From: Ottowia sp.
GTDB taxonomy: Bacteria; Pseudomonadota; Gammaproteobacteria; Burkholderiales; Burkholderiaceae_C
DNA length: 64,000 bases
Direction: 5' to 3'
Assembly: GCF_016703145.1 (NCBI RefSeq)
Contig: NZ_JADJCO010000003.1
Location: forward strand, 434,001 to 498,000
The notes beneath the pieces were generated by a model. The model saw only the letters and a program-made list of their open reading frames with translations, ran no database searches and had not been told where the DNA came from. A program made the position numbers and the translations under genes. This document shows, in pieces, positions 51,379-61,200 of this stretch; the first letter of the stretch is position 1, and every line of letters starts with the position of its first letter.

Positions 51379-52850
51379 GGATGTCTTTCGGGTTCTTCAA
51401 CGGGCGCCTGCCAGCCGCCACCAGCCGCGCGGTAGAGGGCGACGCTGGCCGCCCGCTGCTCGTGCAGCAACTGGCTCAGCGCCATGTCCGCCGCCAGCAG
51501 GTTGCGGCGCGCTTCCTCCAGTTGCGGCAGGCTGGCCATGCCCTGGCGGTACAGCGCCTGGGTGGCGTCGAAGGACTGCCGGTAGCCGTCCACCGCCCGG
51601 CGCGCGTCGGCCTCGCGCGACCGCGCCGAGGCGCCCTGCGCCAGCGCCGTCTCGACCTCGCGCACCGCCTCGCGCACCTGGGCCTGGTAGCGGGCCACGG
51701 CCTCGTCGTGGCGGGCGCGGGCGGCGGCCTGGCCGGCGGCGAGCCGGCCGCCGTCGAACAGCGGCAGCGCCAGTTGCAGCGGCCCGAAGGACCAGGTGCT
51801 GAAGTCCTGCGAGACGCCGCCGGCGCGCAGCCGCAGCGCGCCGATGCTGCCGGCCAGGCTCAGCGCCGGCCAGCGCGCGGCGTCGGCCGACGCGATCTCG
51901 GCCCGCGCGGCCAGCACCTCGCGCTCGGCGGCCCACACGTCGGGGCGCTGGCGCAGCGTGTCGGCGGGCAGGGTTGCTATATTAAAAATAGCTGATGGCG
52001 TAGATTCTGCGCTGGCTGGAGCCATTTTTTTCTCCAGATCAGGCTCGGGCAGGCCGGGCAGGCCGGTCAGCGCCACCAGCGCCTTGCGCCGCACGGCGCA
52101 GTCGCCGGCCTGCTGCGCGGCGCGGGCGCGGCCGTCGGCGGCGCTGGCCTCGGCCAGGGCGGCGGTGGCGGGTGCGGTGAAGCCTGCATCGCGGCTGATG
52201 AGGGCCAGGCGCGCGGTCTCGCCGCGTGAATCGGCGTCTTGCCGCGCCGTGCGCAGCAGCGCCTGGCACAGGCGCAGGCCGTGGTAGCCGGCCGCCACGT
52301 CGGCCACCAGCGACACGCGCGCCAGGTGCGCCAGCGCCCCGGCGCCCTCGGCGCGCGCCCGGGCGGCCTCGACCAGCGCGCGCTGGCGGCCAAACAAGTC
52401 GATCTCCCAGCCGGCCTGCAGGCCGGCCTGCAGCGTGGTCACGGCGCCACCGGCGCCAGCGGTGTTGCCCCGGCTGGCGCTGGCGGCGGCGTCCAGGCGC
52501 GGCAGCAGGCCGGCACGCTCGGCATCCGCCTGCGCGCGCGCCTGCGCCTGGCGCGCCTGGGCGGCGGCCAGGTCGGGGTGGCCCGCCAGCGCGGCGTCGA
52601 TCAGCGCGGCCAGCGTCTCGTCGCCCGCCGCGCGCCACCAGTCGGCCAGCCGCGCCGTGCTGCCCGCGTGCGGCAGCGGCGCCTGCCAAGCGGCGGGGGC
52701 GAGCCGCGCCAGCGGCGGCGGCTCGGCCGGGCGCGGCGCGGCGCAGCCGGCCAGCAGGCTGGCACAGGCCAGCGCGGTGGCTCGCGCGAGGTGGAGGAGC
52801 GGTGAGGGGCGAGGGGCGGTCCGCATGGCGGCAGGGCGTGAACGCGCCAT
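51375..52850 (-). CDS. Outer-membrane efflux factor (NodT/OprM family)
   Basis: 491-residue TolC-like lipoprotein. The lipobox is LLAGCAA. LADWWRAAGDETLAALIDAA and the two repeated hairpin halves (LRQRPDVWAAEREVLAARAE; LEEARRNLLAADMAL) are typical of NodT-type factors. Residues from a family A repeat (EKKMAPASAESTPSAIFNIA) interrupt a loop before the RQRPDV motif without breaking the frame. Alternative start at 52826. First gene of a four-gene operon: outer-membrane factor, adaptor, pump, rhombosortase. Confidence 0.92.
   Translation of the reverse strand: MARSRPAAMRTAPRPSPLLHLARATALACASLLAGCAAPRPAEPPPLARLAPAAWQAPLPHAGSTARLADWWRAAGDETLAALIDAALAGHPDLAAAQARQAQARAQADAERAGLLPRLDAAASASRGNTAGAGGAVTTLQAGLQAGWEIDLFGRQRALVEAARARAEGAGALAHLARVSLVADVAAGYHGLRLCQALLRTARQDADSRGETARLALISRDAGFTAPATAALAEASAADGRARAAQQAGDCAVRRKALVALTGLPGLPEPDLEKKMAPASAESTPSAIFNIATLPADTLRQRPDVWAAEREVLAARAEIASADAARWPALSLAGSIGALRLRAGGVSQDFSTWSFGPLQLALPLFDGGRLAAGQAAARARHDEAVARYQAQVREAVREVETALAQGASARSREADARRAVDGYRQSFDATQALYRQGMASLPQLEEARRNLLAADMALSQLLHEQRAASVALYRAAGGGWQAPVEEPERHP
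51973..52033 (-). repeat. Family A repeat inside the outer-membrane factor gene
   Basis: Reverse copy: TTGCTATATTAAAAATAGCT, GATGGCGTAGATTCTGCGCT, GGCTGGAGCCATTTTTTTCT. Read in frame as KKMAPASAESTPSAIFNIAT. Highly similar to the copy at 50199-50261. Confidence 0.88.
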
Positions 52851-52907
52851 TGTGCCGTCAGCCGACGCGCCCCCTTGCGTCTGTTCTACCGATCGCGGGG
52901 ACGCGGC

Positions 52908-53624
52908 TCACGCCAGCGCCTGGCCGAGGCGGCGCAGCATCGCCGCGCCATCGCCCTGCCAGGCGCTGCCGTGCATGCAGGCCAGTACGCGGGGCTGCAG
53001 CGCGGCGAGCTTTTCGATCAGCCGCGGCGCGTCACGGCTGTGCGAGAAGTAGTCCTCCACCTGCCGGAAGGCTTCGCTCGGCCCCAGGATGTCGCCCTCG
53101 GTCAGTGGCACCTCGCCCGTGCCCGGCTGGGTGAACAGGTCGCCACAGAACAGCGTGCCCGTGGTCTGGTCGAACAGGTAGCCGCATTCCCAGCCGTGCG
53201 GCAGATGCGGCGTGGACTGCCACTGCAGCCGGTGGCGGCCGGTGTCCAGGATCTGCCCGTCCTCCAGCGCCAGCGGCTCGGCATCGACCATGTCGCGGAC
53301 CGAGGTCATGGCCGCGACGCGGCTGCACACCGGGCGCGCGCCGGGCGCGGCGGCCAGGAATTCGGGCAGGCTGCCGCACTCGTCGCCCTCGAAGTGGGAG
53401 AACGCAACATGGCGCAGGCGTTCGACCGGCATGACTTTCTCGATCTGCGCGCGGACCAGCTCGAACAGGCTCCGCGGCCCGGTGTGGAACAGCAGTGGCT
53501 GTTCGTCCACCAGCAGGTACTGGTTGAAGGAGAAGCCGCCCGGCATCAGGTGCGGAAGGGCGACGCTGATGCGCCAGGTGTCGGGCGCGATCGGGTGGAT
53601 GGAGGCTCGGGGTTGGGTGGCCAT
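52908..53624 (-). CDS. Metallo-beta-lactamase-fold protein (flavodiiron/ODP-like)
   Basis: 238-residue protein. The fold motif is SHFEGDECGSL (HxExD), the version found in flavodiiron-type oxygen/NO reductase domains rather than the HxHxDH of hydrolases. Other candidate ligands are in HLPHGWE, FCGDLF (Asp) and CMHGSAW (His). It lacks the flavodoxin domain. A di-iron or di-zinc site with redox or hydrolytic function is possible. ATG 53624 follows a GAAAGGAG ribosome-binding site. The cytochrome c gene lies 44 bases upstream on the same strand. Confidence 0.85.
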   Translation of the reverse strand: MATQPRASIHPIAPDTWRISVALPHLMPGGFSFNQYLLVDEQPLLFHTGPRSLFELVRAQIEKVMPVERLRHVAFSHFEGDECGSLPEFLAAAPGARPVCSRVAAMTSVRDMVDAEPLALEDGQILDTGRHRLQWQSTPHLPHGWECGYLFDQTTGTLFCGDLFTQPGTGEVPLTEGDILGPSEAFRQVEDYFSHSRDAPRLIEKLAALQPRVLACMHGSAWQGDGAAMLRRLGQALA

Positions 53625-53668
53625 GGCGGGCTCCTTTCAGGCGGGATGAGTGAAAGCAGGGAAGTGGA

Positions 53669-54139
53669 TCACTGCGGAAACCGAACCACCGGCCCGGTGA
53701 CGGTGCCGCCGGGCGGCACGTAGGCGGGCGCCGGCGCGCCGGCCGCGCCCAGCGAGCGCGTGTAGGCGTAGATGGCCTTCAGGTCCCTGTCGCTCATGGC
53801 GCGCACGTTGAACCAGGGCATGGGCGGGCGCGGCTCCATGCGGCGGGCGTGCCGCAGCCATTGCTGCTCGCTCATGCCGGCCAGCAGCAGACGCAGGTTG
53901 GTGGCGTAGGTGGTGCCCCAGGGGCCGCTCCAGCCCAGCGCATCGCCTGTGAGCCAGAGTTTTTCACTGACCTGGCCGTTGTTCGGGCCATAGCCGGGCG
54001 TGTGGCAATCGTTGCAGCCGGCGGTCTGGATCAGGTAGCGGCCACGCTGCAGCGGGGTCATCGGGGGTTTGGCCAGCGCGGCGGCGGCTCCGCCCAGCAG
54101 CCAGAAGGCGGCCAGGGCTTTGGCGGTGAAGGTCGACAT
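53669..54139 (-). CDS. Cytochrome c, single heme
   Basis: 156-residue exported protein with signal peptide (LAAFWLLGGAAAALA). The heme-attachment motif is CNDCH within RGRYLIQTAGCNDCHTPGYG. The distal Met is probably in MPWFNVRAMSDRDLKAIYAY, as in other small diheme-family relatives. It has a Pro/Gly-rich tail (PPGGTVTGP). Upstream on the same strand is the TetR gene; downstream the MBL-fold gene. Electron partner unknown. Confidence 0.87.
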   Translation of the reverse strand: MSTFTAKALAAFWLLGGAAAALAKPPMTPLQRGRYLIQTAGCNDCHTPGYGPNNGQVSEKLWLTGDALGWSGPWGTTYATNLRLLLAGMSEQQWLRHARRMEPRPPMPWFNVRAMSDRDLKAIYAYTRSLGAAGAPAPAYVPPGGTVTGPVVRFPQ

Positions 54140-54162
54140 GGGCTATCTCCTGAGGGTTGGGG

Positions 54163-54777
54163 TCATCGGTCGGGCGGCAGCGCGGCATGCACCAGCGCAC
54201 GGATCGCGAAGCGCCGCACCTTGCGCGCCTGCGCTTCGTTCAGCTCCAGCACGTCCTTGAGCACCACCATGGCCTCCGGGCCCATGACCAGCGCCAGCGC
54301 GTGCTGCAGGGTCTTCAACGCTGCCGGGCCGATGCGCGCCTGCACGGGTTCCAGCGCGGCCTCGATCAGCGGTGTGCGCCGGTTCTGCCGCGCGGGCACG
54401 TGCGCGTCGGCTTCACCGCGTGCGCGGCGCTCCAGCGACTGCGCCAGCATCATGCGCACCGGAACCTCGTTGGTCAGGGTCATGGCGGTCAAGGCTTCGT
54501 CCACGCGCGCCAGCCGCGTGACGGGATCGGCCGACGACGACAGGCCTGCCAGGATCTGGTCGGCCCGCGGCGTGTCCATGTCGATCTGCGCTTCCAGGTA
54601 CAGGGCCTCCAGCTTCGGGAAATAGCGGTAGGCCGTGGCGCGCGAAATCATCGCCCGGCGGGCGACTTCCTCCAGGGACGGCCGCTCGCCCTGGCGCATG
54701 CATTCGGCCGCCGCCTGCAGCAGGGCTTGCCGGGTGCGCAGCTTCTGGCGCTGGCGCGGCGTGGATGGCGTGGTCAT
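54163..54777 (-). CDS. TetR/AcrR family transcriptional regulator
   Basis: 204-residue regulator. The helix-turn-helix spans RTRQALLQAAAECMRQGERP then SLEEVARRAMISRATAYRYFP. ATG 54777 overlaps the stop of the SnoaL-like gene (ATGA), so both are translated from one mRNA. The operator-like palindrome at 55235-55269 lies directly before that operon, and autoregulation is likely. The ligand is unknown. Confidence 0.9.
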   Translation of the reverse strand: MTTPSTPRQRQKLRTRQALLQAAAECMRQGERPSLEEVARRAMISRATAYRYFPKLEALYLEAQIDMDTPRADQILAGLSSSADPVTRLARVDEALTAMTLTNEVPVRMMLAQSLERRARGEADAHVPARQNRRTPLIEAALEPVQARIGPAALKTLQHALALVMGPEAMVVLKDVLELNEAQARKVRRFAIRALVHAALPPDR

Positions 54778-55208
54778 GCGCCGGCCCCGGGCGAAGGCAA
54801 CTGCCGCAGCACGGCGGCCAGGTCGATCCAGACGTTTTCGCGGCTGATCCGGCCTTCGTCGGAGAACTCGATCACGTGCAGCAGGCGGAACTGCAGCGGC
54901 CGCCCCCCACCGTGCAGGCCGAAAGGCGATCCGGGCGCGGTGCCGCTCCATGCCGAGTCGTCCACCATGAAGTCGCGGCCGTACAACCGGCGCAGCGACC
55001 GCACCTGGCCATCGGCCAGGTCGGAGAACAGCGTCTCGTAGAACGGCCGCGCGCCTTCGCGGCCCTGGCTGGGGCCGCCGGGCCAGCCGACCACGTCGTG
55101 TTCAGCCTGATCGGTCAGCGTCGCCAGGACGCCCGCGACATCGTCGCGCGCCTCGAAGCCAAAGTGTTCGTCAAGCTTGCGGTCCATTTCCGCCGGTGTG
55201 AGTGGCAT
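54774..55208 (-). CDS. SnoaL/NTF2-like protein
   Basis: 144-residue NTF2-fold protein. Typical pattern: TPAEMDRKLDEHFGFEARDD, HDVVGWPGG, GREGARPFYETLFSDL, and LLHVIEFSDEGRISRENVWIDL. Such proteins include hydroxylases, isomerases and ligand binders. ATG 55208 has an AAAGGAGA ribosome-binding site. It overlaps the TetR gene downstream. The regulator may sense a substrate of this protein. Confidence 0.83.
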   Translation of the reverse strand: MPLTPAEMDRKLDEHFGFEARDDVAGVLATLTDQAEHDVVGWPGGPSQGREGARPFYETLFSDLADGQVRSLRRLYGRDFMVDDSAWSGTAPGSPFGLHGGGRPLQFRLLHVIEFSDEGRISRENVWIDLAAVLRQLPSPGAGA

Positions 55209-55234
55209 GGCATCTCCTTTCACCGAGGTTTATC

Positions 55235-55269
55235 TGAGACTAAATTCTCATTAAGAGAAATTTATCTCA
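55235..55269. promoter_or_regulatory. Long operator-like palindrome upstream of the SnoaL-TetR operon
   Basis: Arms TGAGACTAAATTCTC (55235-55249) and GAGAAATTTATCTCA (55255-55269) are inverted copies with few mismatches around ATTAA. It is AT-rich in a GC-rich region, 27 bases before ATG 55208. Very likely the TetR operator. Confidence 0.75.
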
Positions 55270-55468
55270 TAATTTCTCGCGACGCAATACCCGCCTCCGG
55301 ATTCGCCGGGAAGCGTGGATACCCGCCTGCGGCGGGCGCGGGCGGACAAGGCTTGGGTGAAGGATGAGAGGCGTGCTCGCGGCATCCCTCGCGGGGTCGC
55401 GGGGCGTCACGATGCTGTCCGGATGACGCCGGCCAGGCCGCGTCCGCGATGTCGGCGACGCCGGCCGC

Positions 55469-58240
55469 TCAGCCGAAAACCGCCTGCCACAGCGCCAGGA
55501 TCGCCCGCCGCTCGGCATCCAGCGTGGCGGGCTCCACCTGGGTGGGCTGCTCGTCCAGCCGCGCGCGGTGCTGCACGCGGCGCAGCGTGCGGTAGGCGTC
55601 GGCGCCGGCCTGGCCCACGCCGGGCGGCAGCATGCCGGCCGCCTCGGCGCGCGCCAGCAGGGCGATGTTGCCCAGGTTGGGCTCCAGCGCCGGGTGGCGG
55701 GCGCTGTGCGCCAGCACCAGGTACTGGGTGACGAACTCGGCATCGACCATGCCGCCGGGGCTGTGCTTGACGTCGAACAGCCCGCCGCGCACCGGGTGCG
55801 CGGCGCGCATGCGCTCGCGCATGGCGACGATTTCCTCGCGCAGCGCGGCGTGGTCGCGCGGCGCGGTCATGACGGCGTGGCGCACGGCGTCGAAGCGCTG
55901 CTCCATGGGCGACGCCGCCGGCGCGTTCGTTCCGGGCAGCGTGGGAGGAATCATCCGCGCTCTGGTCATGGCCTGGTGCTCCCAGGTCCAGGCGGTATTG
56001 CTGCCCCGGTTCTCCTGGTAGTCGGCGTAGGCGTCGAAGCCGGTGACGAGCAGGCCGGAGCTGCCGTTGGGACGCAGGGCGGTGTCGATCTCGAACAGGT
56101 CGCCCTCGCCGGTCTTGAGGGTGAGCCAGGTGATCAGCTTGCGCACGAAGGCAGCGTAGATCTCGGGGGCGCGCTCGTCCTCGTCGTCGAAGACGAAGAC
56201 GATGTCCAGGTCGCTGCCGTAGCCCAGCTCCTTGCCGCCCAGCTTGCCGTAGCCGATGATGCCGAAGCGCGGCTCATCGCGGTGCCGGCGGCGCACCAGC
56301 GGCCAGCACCAGCGCGTGGTGACGCGCAGGATGGCGTCGGCCAGGGCCGACAGGTCGTCGGCCACCTGCTCGACGGTGATGCGCTCCTCCACGTCGCGCA
56401 CCAGGGTGCGGAACACTTCGGCGTGGTGCGCGCGGCGCAGCAGGTTGAGCAGGTTCTCCTCGTCGTCCTCGCCAGTGCGCGCCAGGGCGACGCGGCGGTC
56501 TTCCAGCTCTTGCTCCAGCGTGGCGGCGTCGAAGCGGTCGCCCAGCAGGCTAGGGCTGGCCAATTCGTCGATGACGCCGGGGTGGCGCACCAGGTAGCGC
56601 GCGGGCCAGCGCGCGGCGCCCAGCACGCGCAGCAGCCGCTCGTGCACGGCCGGGCGCTCCAGCAGCAGGGCCAGGTAGCTCTCGCGCCGCAGCAGCGGCT
56701 CGACCCAGTCGATGAAGCGCAGCACGGCGGCCTCGGTGACGCGGCCGTCGTTCAGCCATTCGGCGGTGCGCGCCGTCAGGCGCAGCAGGCGCTGGCGCGC
56801 CTCGTCGCGCAGCGCCTGCACGCGCGGGTGCTCGCGCCAGGCGGCCAGTTGCTCGCGCACGGGGGCGCTTTGCAGCAGCTCGATCACGGCCTCCAGCTCG
56901 GGCGCGGCGCCGGCGGGGGCGTTCTTGCCCTTGCCGCAGCCCTTGCAGGGGGTGGCGCCGCCCAGCAGGCGGTCGAACTCCTGCGCCACCAGCTCGCGGT
57001 GCGCGTCCAGCTCGCACAGGAAGGGGCAGGCGCCGGGGTAGCCCAGGGTGCGGGCCAGCCAGTCGAGGTCGGCGTCCTGGGTGGGCAGCAGGTGGGTCTG
57101 CTGGTCGTCCAGGTACTGGATGCGGTGCTCGACCCGGCGCAGGAAGACGTAGGCGCGGGCCAGCGCGTCGGCCGTCTCCCGCGGCATCAGGCCGGCGCGC
57201 GCCACGCGCTGCAGGGCCTCCAGCGTGGGGCGGGTGCGCAGCTCGGGAAACTGGCCACCGCGCACCACCTGCAGCAGTTGCACGGTGAACTCGATCTCGC
57301 GGATGCCGCCGCGCGACAGCTTGACGTCGTTGGCGCGCTCGGGCCGGCCGGCGCTGCGTTTGCTGGCGTGGTCGCGGATCTGCTGGTGCAGCGTGCGCAG
57401 CGACTCGAACACGTTGTAGTCGAGGTACTTGCGGAACACGAAGGGCAGCACCACGCCGCGCAGCGCCTGGGCCGAGCCGTCGGCGATGTCGGCGCGCGGG
57501 GCAATGGCGCGGCTCTTCATCCAGGCGAAGCGCTCCCACTCGCGGCCCTGCACCAGCAGGTATTCCTCCAGCGCGTCGAGCGAGCAGACGGTGGGGCCGG
57601 AATTGCCGTTGGGCCGCAGCGCCAGGTCGACGCGGAAGACGAAGCCGTGCTCGGTGGTGTCGCCGACCAGGCCATAGATCAGCTTGACGGCGCGGGTGAA
57701 GTACTCCTGCACCGTGACCTGGCCGCCGCCACCCTCGCGACCGGTGGTCTCGCCGTCCTCGTCGTAGACGTAGATCAGGTCGATGTCGCTGGACACGTTC
57801 AGCTCGCGCGCGCCCAGCTTGCCCATGCCGATGACCCACATCCGGGCGCGCTGGCCGCTCTCGGCCATCGGCGCGCCGTGGCGCTCGTCGAGTTGGCGGA
57901 AGGCCTGCGCGCAGGCGGCGTCGAGCGCCAGCTCGGCCAGCTCGGTGACGGCGTGGGTGACGGTCTCCAGCGGCGCGCCCTGCTCGCAGTCCAGCACCAC
58001 CAGCCGCTCCATGACCAACTGGCGCAGGATGCGCAACGCGGCGCCGGTGTCGTGGCCGCGCTGGCCCAGTTGCGCCAGGCAGGCTTCCATGGTTTCGCGC
58101 ATGGGGGGGCCAGCGGCCAGCAGGGGCAACTCGTCCTCGTAGCGGCGCCGCAGGCGCTGCACCAGGCGCGAATGGCCGGCCAGGCCGGTTAACAAAGCTT
58201 CACGGTTGGCGGAAGAGCCTGGCGCATCGCCGCGGGTCAT
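55469..58240 (-). CDS. glnE: Bifunctional glutamine synthetase adenylyltransferase/deadenylylase
   Basis: 923-residue regulator of glutamine synthetase. It has two nucleotidyltransferase domains: the first with NVSSDIDLIYVYDEDGE, the second with GYGSDLDIVFVFDDEDERAP. GMGKLGARELN and YGKLGGKELGYGSD are family signatures. The linker has a glutamine/PII-interaction region. ATG 58240 starts MTRGDAPG and is preceded by GGAAAGA. It is divergent from yhdP with only 11 bases between starts. Length matches E. coli GlnE. Confidence 0.95.
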   Translation of the reverse strand: MTRGDAPGSSANREALLTGLAGHSRLVQRLRRRYEDELPLLAAGPPMRETMEACLAQLGQRGHDTGAALRILRQLVMERLVVLDCEQGAPLETVTHAVTELAELALDAACAQAFRQLDERHGAPMAESGQRARMWVIGMGKLGARELNVSSDIDLIYVYDEDGETTGREGGGGQVTVQEYFTRAVKLIYGLVGDTTEHGFVFRVDLALRPNGNSGPTVCSLDALEEYLLVQGREWERFAWMKSRAIAPRADIADGSAQALRGVVLPFVFRKYLDYNVFESLRTLHQQIRDHASKRSAGRPERANDVKLSRGGIREIEFTVQLLQVVRGGQFPELRTRPTLEALQRVARAGLMPRETADALARAYVFLRRVEHRIQYLDDQQTHLLPTQDADLDWLARTLGYPGACPFLCELDAHRELVAQEFDRLLGGATPCKGCGKGKNAPAGAAPELEAVIELLQSAPVREQLAAWREHPRVQALRDEARQRLLRLTARTAEWLNDGRVTEAAVLRFIDWVEPLLRRESYLALLLERPAVHERLLRVLGAARWPARYLVRHPGVIDELASPSLLGDRFDAATLEQELEDRRVALARTGEDDEENLLNLLRRAHHAEVFRTLVRDVEERITVEQVADDLSALADAILRVTTRWCWPLVRRRHRDEPRFGIIGYGKLGGKELGYGSDLDIVFVFDDEDERAPEIYAAFVRKLITWLTLKTGEGDLFEIDTALRPNGSSGLLVTGFDAYADYQENRGSNTAWTWEHQAMTRARMIPPTLPGTNAPAASPMEQRFDAVRHAVMTAPRDHAALREEIVAMRERMRAAHPVRGGLFDVKHSPGGMVDAEFVTQYLVLAHSARHPALEPNLGNIALLARAEAAGMLPPGVGQAGADAYRTLRRVQHRARLDEQPTQVEPATLDAERRAILALWQAVFG

Positions 58241-58251
58241 AATTTCTTTCC

Positions 58252-61200
58252 ATGTCTCCGCAGGCCCCGCGGGCCTGTCTTCACCGCCCCGCCGGAACGC
58301 CATTGATCCAGTCCTCGATCAGAGTTGCCGCCATCGCGATGCGCTGGGCGTCGCGCGTGGCGGTGGCACTGGTGCTGCTGGCGATCCTGGCCTGGGCGGC
58401 CCTGCATTGGGTCATTGTGCCGCGAATCGACCAGTTCCGTCCCCGGCTGGAAACCCTGGCCTCGCGCGCCCTGGCCACCTCGGTGACCATCGGCGCGCTG
58501 CGGGCCGAATCGAATGGTCTCGTCCCCGCCGTGTCGCTGCACGACCTGCGCGTGCATGACCCTGCCGGGCACGCAGGCTTGCTGGTGCCGCGCACGCTGG
58601 TGGCCTTCTCGGTGGCCTCGCTGCTGCAGGGCGGCGTGGAGCAGTTGGTCATCGACCAGCCGGTGCTGGAGGTGCGCCGCACCGCGCAGGGCCGGCTGCT
58701 GGTCGGCGGCATCGACCTGTCGGGCGACGCGGCGGGCGACACCCAGGTGGCGGACTGGATTTTCTCGCAGGAAGAGATCCTGGTGCGCGGCGGCAGCGTG
58801 CGCTGGGTGGACGAGCAGCGCGGCGCGCCGCCGGTGGGCCTGACCCAGGTGGACGTGGTGCTGCGCAACGGCCTGCGGCGCCACCAGATGCGGCTGGACG
58901 CGACGCCCGAGGCCGCCTGGGGCGAGCGCTTCACCCTCATCGGCCAGTTCCGCCAGCCCCTGCTGTCGCGCCACGCCGGCCAGTGGCGCGGCTGGGACGG
59001 GCAGGTCTACGCCGAGCTGCCCCGCTTCGACGCGGCGCAGTGGCGCCAGGCGGTGGACTTCCAGGCCCACTGGGGCGTGGACCTGCGCGGCGGCCGGGGC
59101 GCGCTGCGCCTGTGGGCCGACGTGCGCCGGGGCCGGCCGGCCGGCGCCACCGCCGACCTCGCGCTGGGCGGCGTCGCCGTCACGCTGGCGCCGGGGCTGG
59201 AGCCGCTGGGCTTCGCCTCGCTGCAGGGGCGGCTGGGCTGGCGCGGGCAGGACGGCGGCATGGGCGTGAGCACGCGCGACCTGCAATTCGTCGATGCCGA
59301 CGGCCTGGCCTGGCCGGGCGGCAACGTCGAGTTCAGCTACCGCGACGGCGAGGGCGGGAAGCCGGCCGGCGGCGAGCTGCGCGGCGACCGGCTCGACCTG
59401 GCCGCGCTGGCCAAGATCGCCCAGCGCCTGCCCCTGCCGGCCGAGGCGCGCGAGCGGCTGCGGGCGCACCCCCTGGCGGGCCTGGTCGAACGCCTGGAGG
59501 CGCGCTGGGACGGCGCGCTGGAAGCGCCGCGCGACTGGCGCGTGCAGGCCCGCGTGTCGGCCCTGGCGATCGGCGCCCAGGCCGCGCCGCCCGGCCCCGG
59601 CGGCAAGCCGGCGGCGGGCGTTCCGGGCATCGAGGGCGCCGCGCTCGACCTGGACGCCGCGCCGACCGGCGGCCGCGCCACGCTGGCCATCCGGGACGGG
59701 GCGCTGGCGTTTCCTGGCGTGTTCGAGGAGCCGCGCATCCCGCTGGCCGCGCTGTCGGCGCGCGCGCAGTGGCGCGTGCAGGGCGAGCGCGTCGAGCTGG
59801 ACGTGGACGAGCTGACGCTCGCCAACGCCGACGCCACGGGGGTATTCAAGGCGCGCTGGCACACGGGCGATGCCGGCGGCGCCCGCTTTCCAGGCGTGCT
59901 CGACCTGCAGGGCGCGTTCGGCCGCGCCAACGGCGCCCGCGTGTACCGCTACCTGCCCCTGGGCGTCGTGCCCCAGGAGGCGCGCGACTACGTGCGCGAC
60001 GCCATCCAGAAGGGCGACGCGCGCGACGTGGTGGTGCGCATCCGGGGCGACCTGCGGCAGGTGCCCTTCAACCTGCCCGGCGAGGTGGGCGAGTTCCGCT
60101 TCGGCGGCCAGGTGAGCGGCGTCACCCTGGCCTACGTGCCGCGCCGCGTGCAGCCCGAGAGCGAGCCGCCCTGGCCGGCGCTGGAGGATCTGTCGGGCGA
60201 GCTGGTTTTCGAGCGCGCCAGCATGCGCGTGCGCGGCGCCAAGGCACGGGTGCAGGGCCATCCGGGGTGGCGCTTCGCCGCCATCCAGGCCGACATCGCC
60301 GACCTGGACCGCACCCGCGTGGTGGTCGAGGCCGAGGGGCAGGGCCCGCTGGCGGCGGCGCTCGGCATCGTGCGGCAGTCGCCCGCGGCGCAGCTCACCC
60401 GGCACGCGCTCGACGACGCCAGCGCCACCGGCGAGGCCGGCCTGCGGCTGCGGCTCGACCTGCCGATCGCCCGCCTGGCGCAGTCCAAGGTGCAGGGCCG
60501 CGTCGCGCTGCAGGGCAACGACCTGCGCCTGAGCGCCGGCACGCCGCTGCTGGCGCAGGCGCGGGGCGCGGTCACTTTCTCCGACGCCGGCTTCGCGATC
60601 CAGGACGCGCGGGTGCGGCTGCTGGGCGGCGAGGCGCGCGTGAGCGGCGGCACCCCGCCGGCCGACGCCAGCGAGACGGCCGAGGTGCTGGTGCGCGCCA
60701 GCGGCACCGCCACCGCCGAGGGCCTGCGCCAGATGACGGACTGGGGGCCGGTGGCGGCCATCGCGCGGCAGGCCGGTGGCAGCGCGGCTTACGAGGCGGT
60801 GATCGGCTTTCGCGGCAGCGCGCCCGACGTGGTGGTCACCAGCGACCTGCGCGGCCTTGCGGTCGACCTGCCCGCGCCGCTGGCCAAGCCGGCGGAGGCC
60901 GCCTGGCCGCTGCGCTTCGAGCTGCGCCCGCAGCCGGCGTCCGGCGGGGCGGCGAAGCGCGAACGCTTGCGCCTCACCGTGGCCGACGTGCTGGCGCTGG
61001 ACTACGAGCTCGATCCCGCCACCGCGCCGGCCCACGTGCTGCGCGGCGCCGTGGCCGTTGGCGCGCCCGCCGTGCAGGCGCACGCGCTGCCGGCCAGCGG
61101 CGTGCTGGCGCGCGTGCACCTGCCCCGGCTGGAAGTCGAGCCCTGGGAAGAGGCCGCCCGGCGCCTGTCCGGCGCGCCGCAGGACGCCGCGGCCAGCCCG

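Noticed and set aside
55568..58192. 874-residue open frame opposite glnE
   Set aside because: Antisense shadow of glnE with biased composition and no domain signature.
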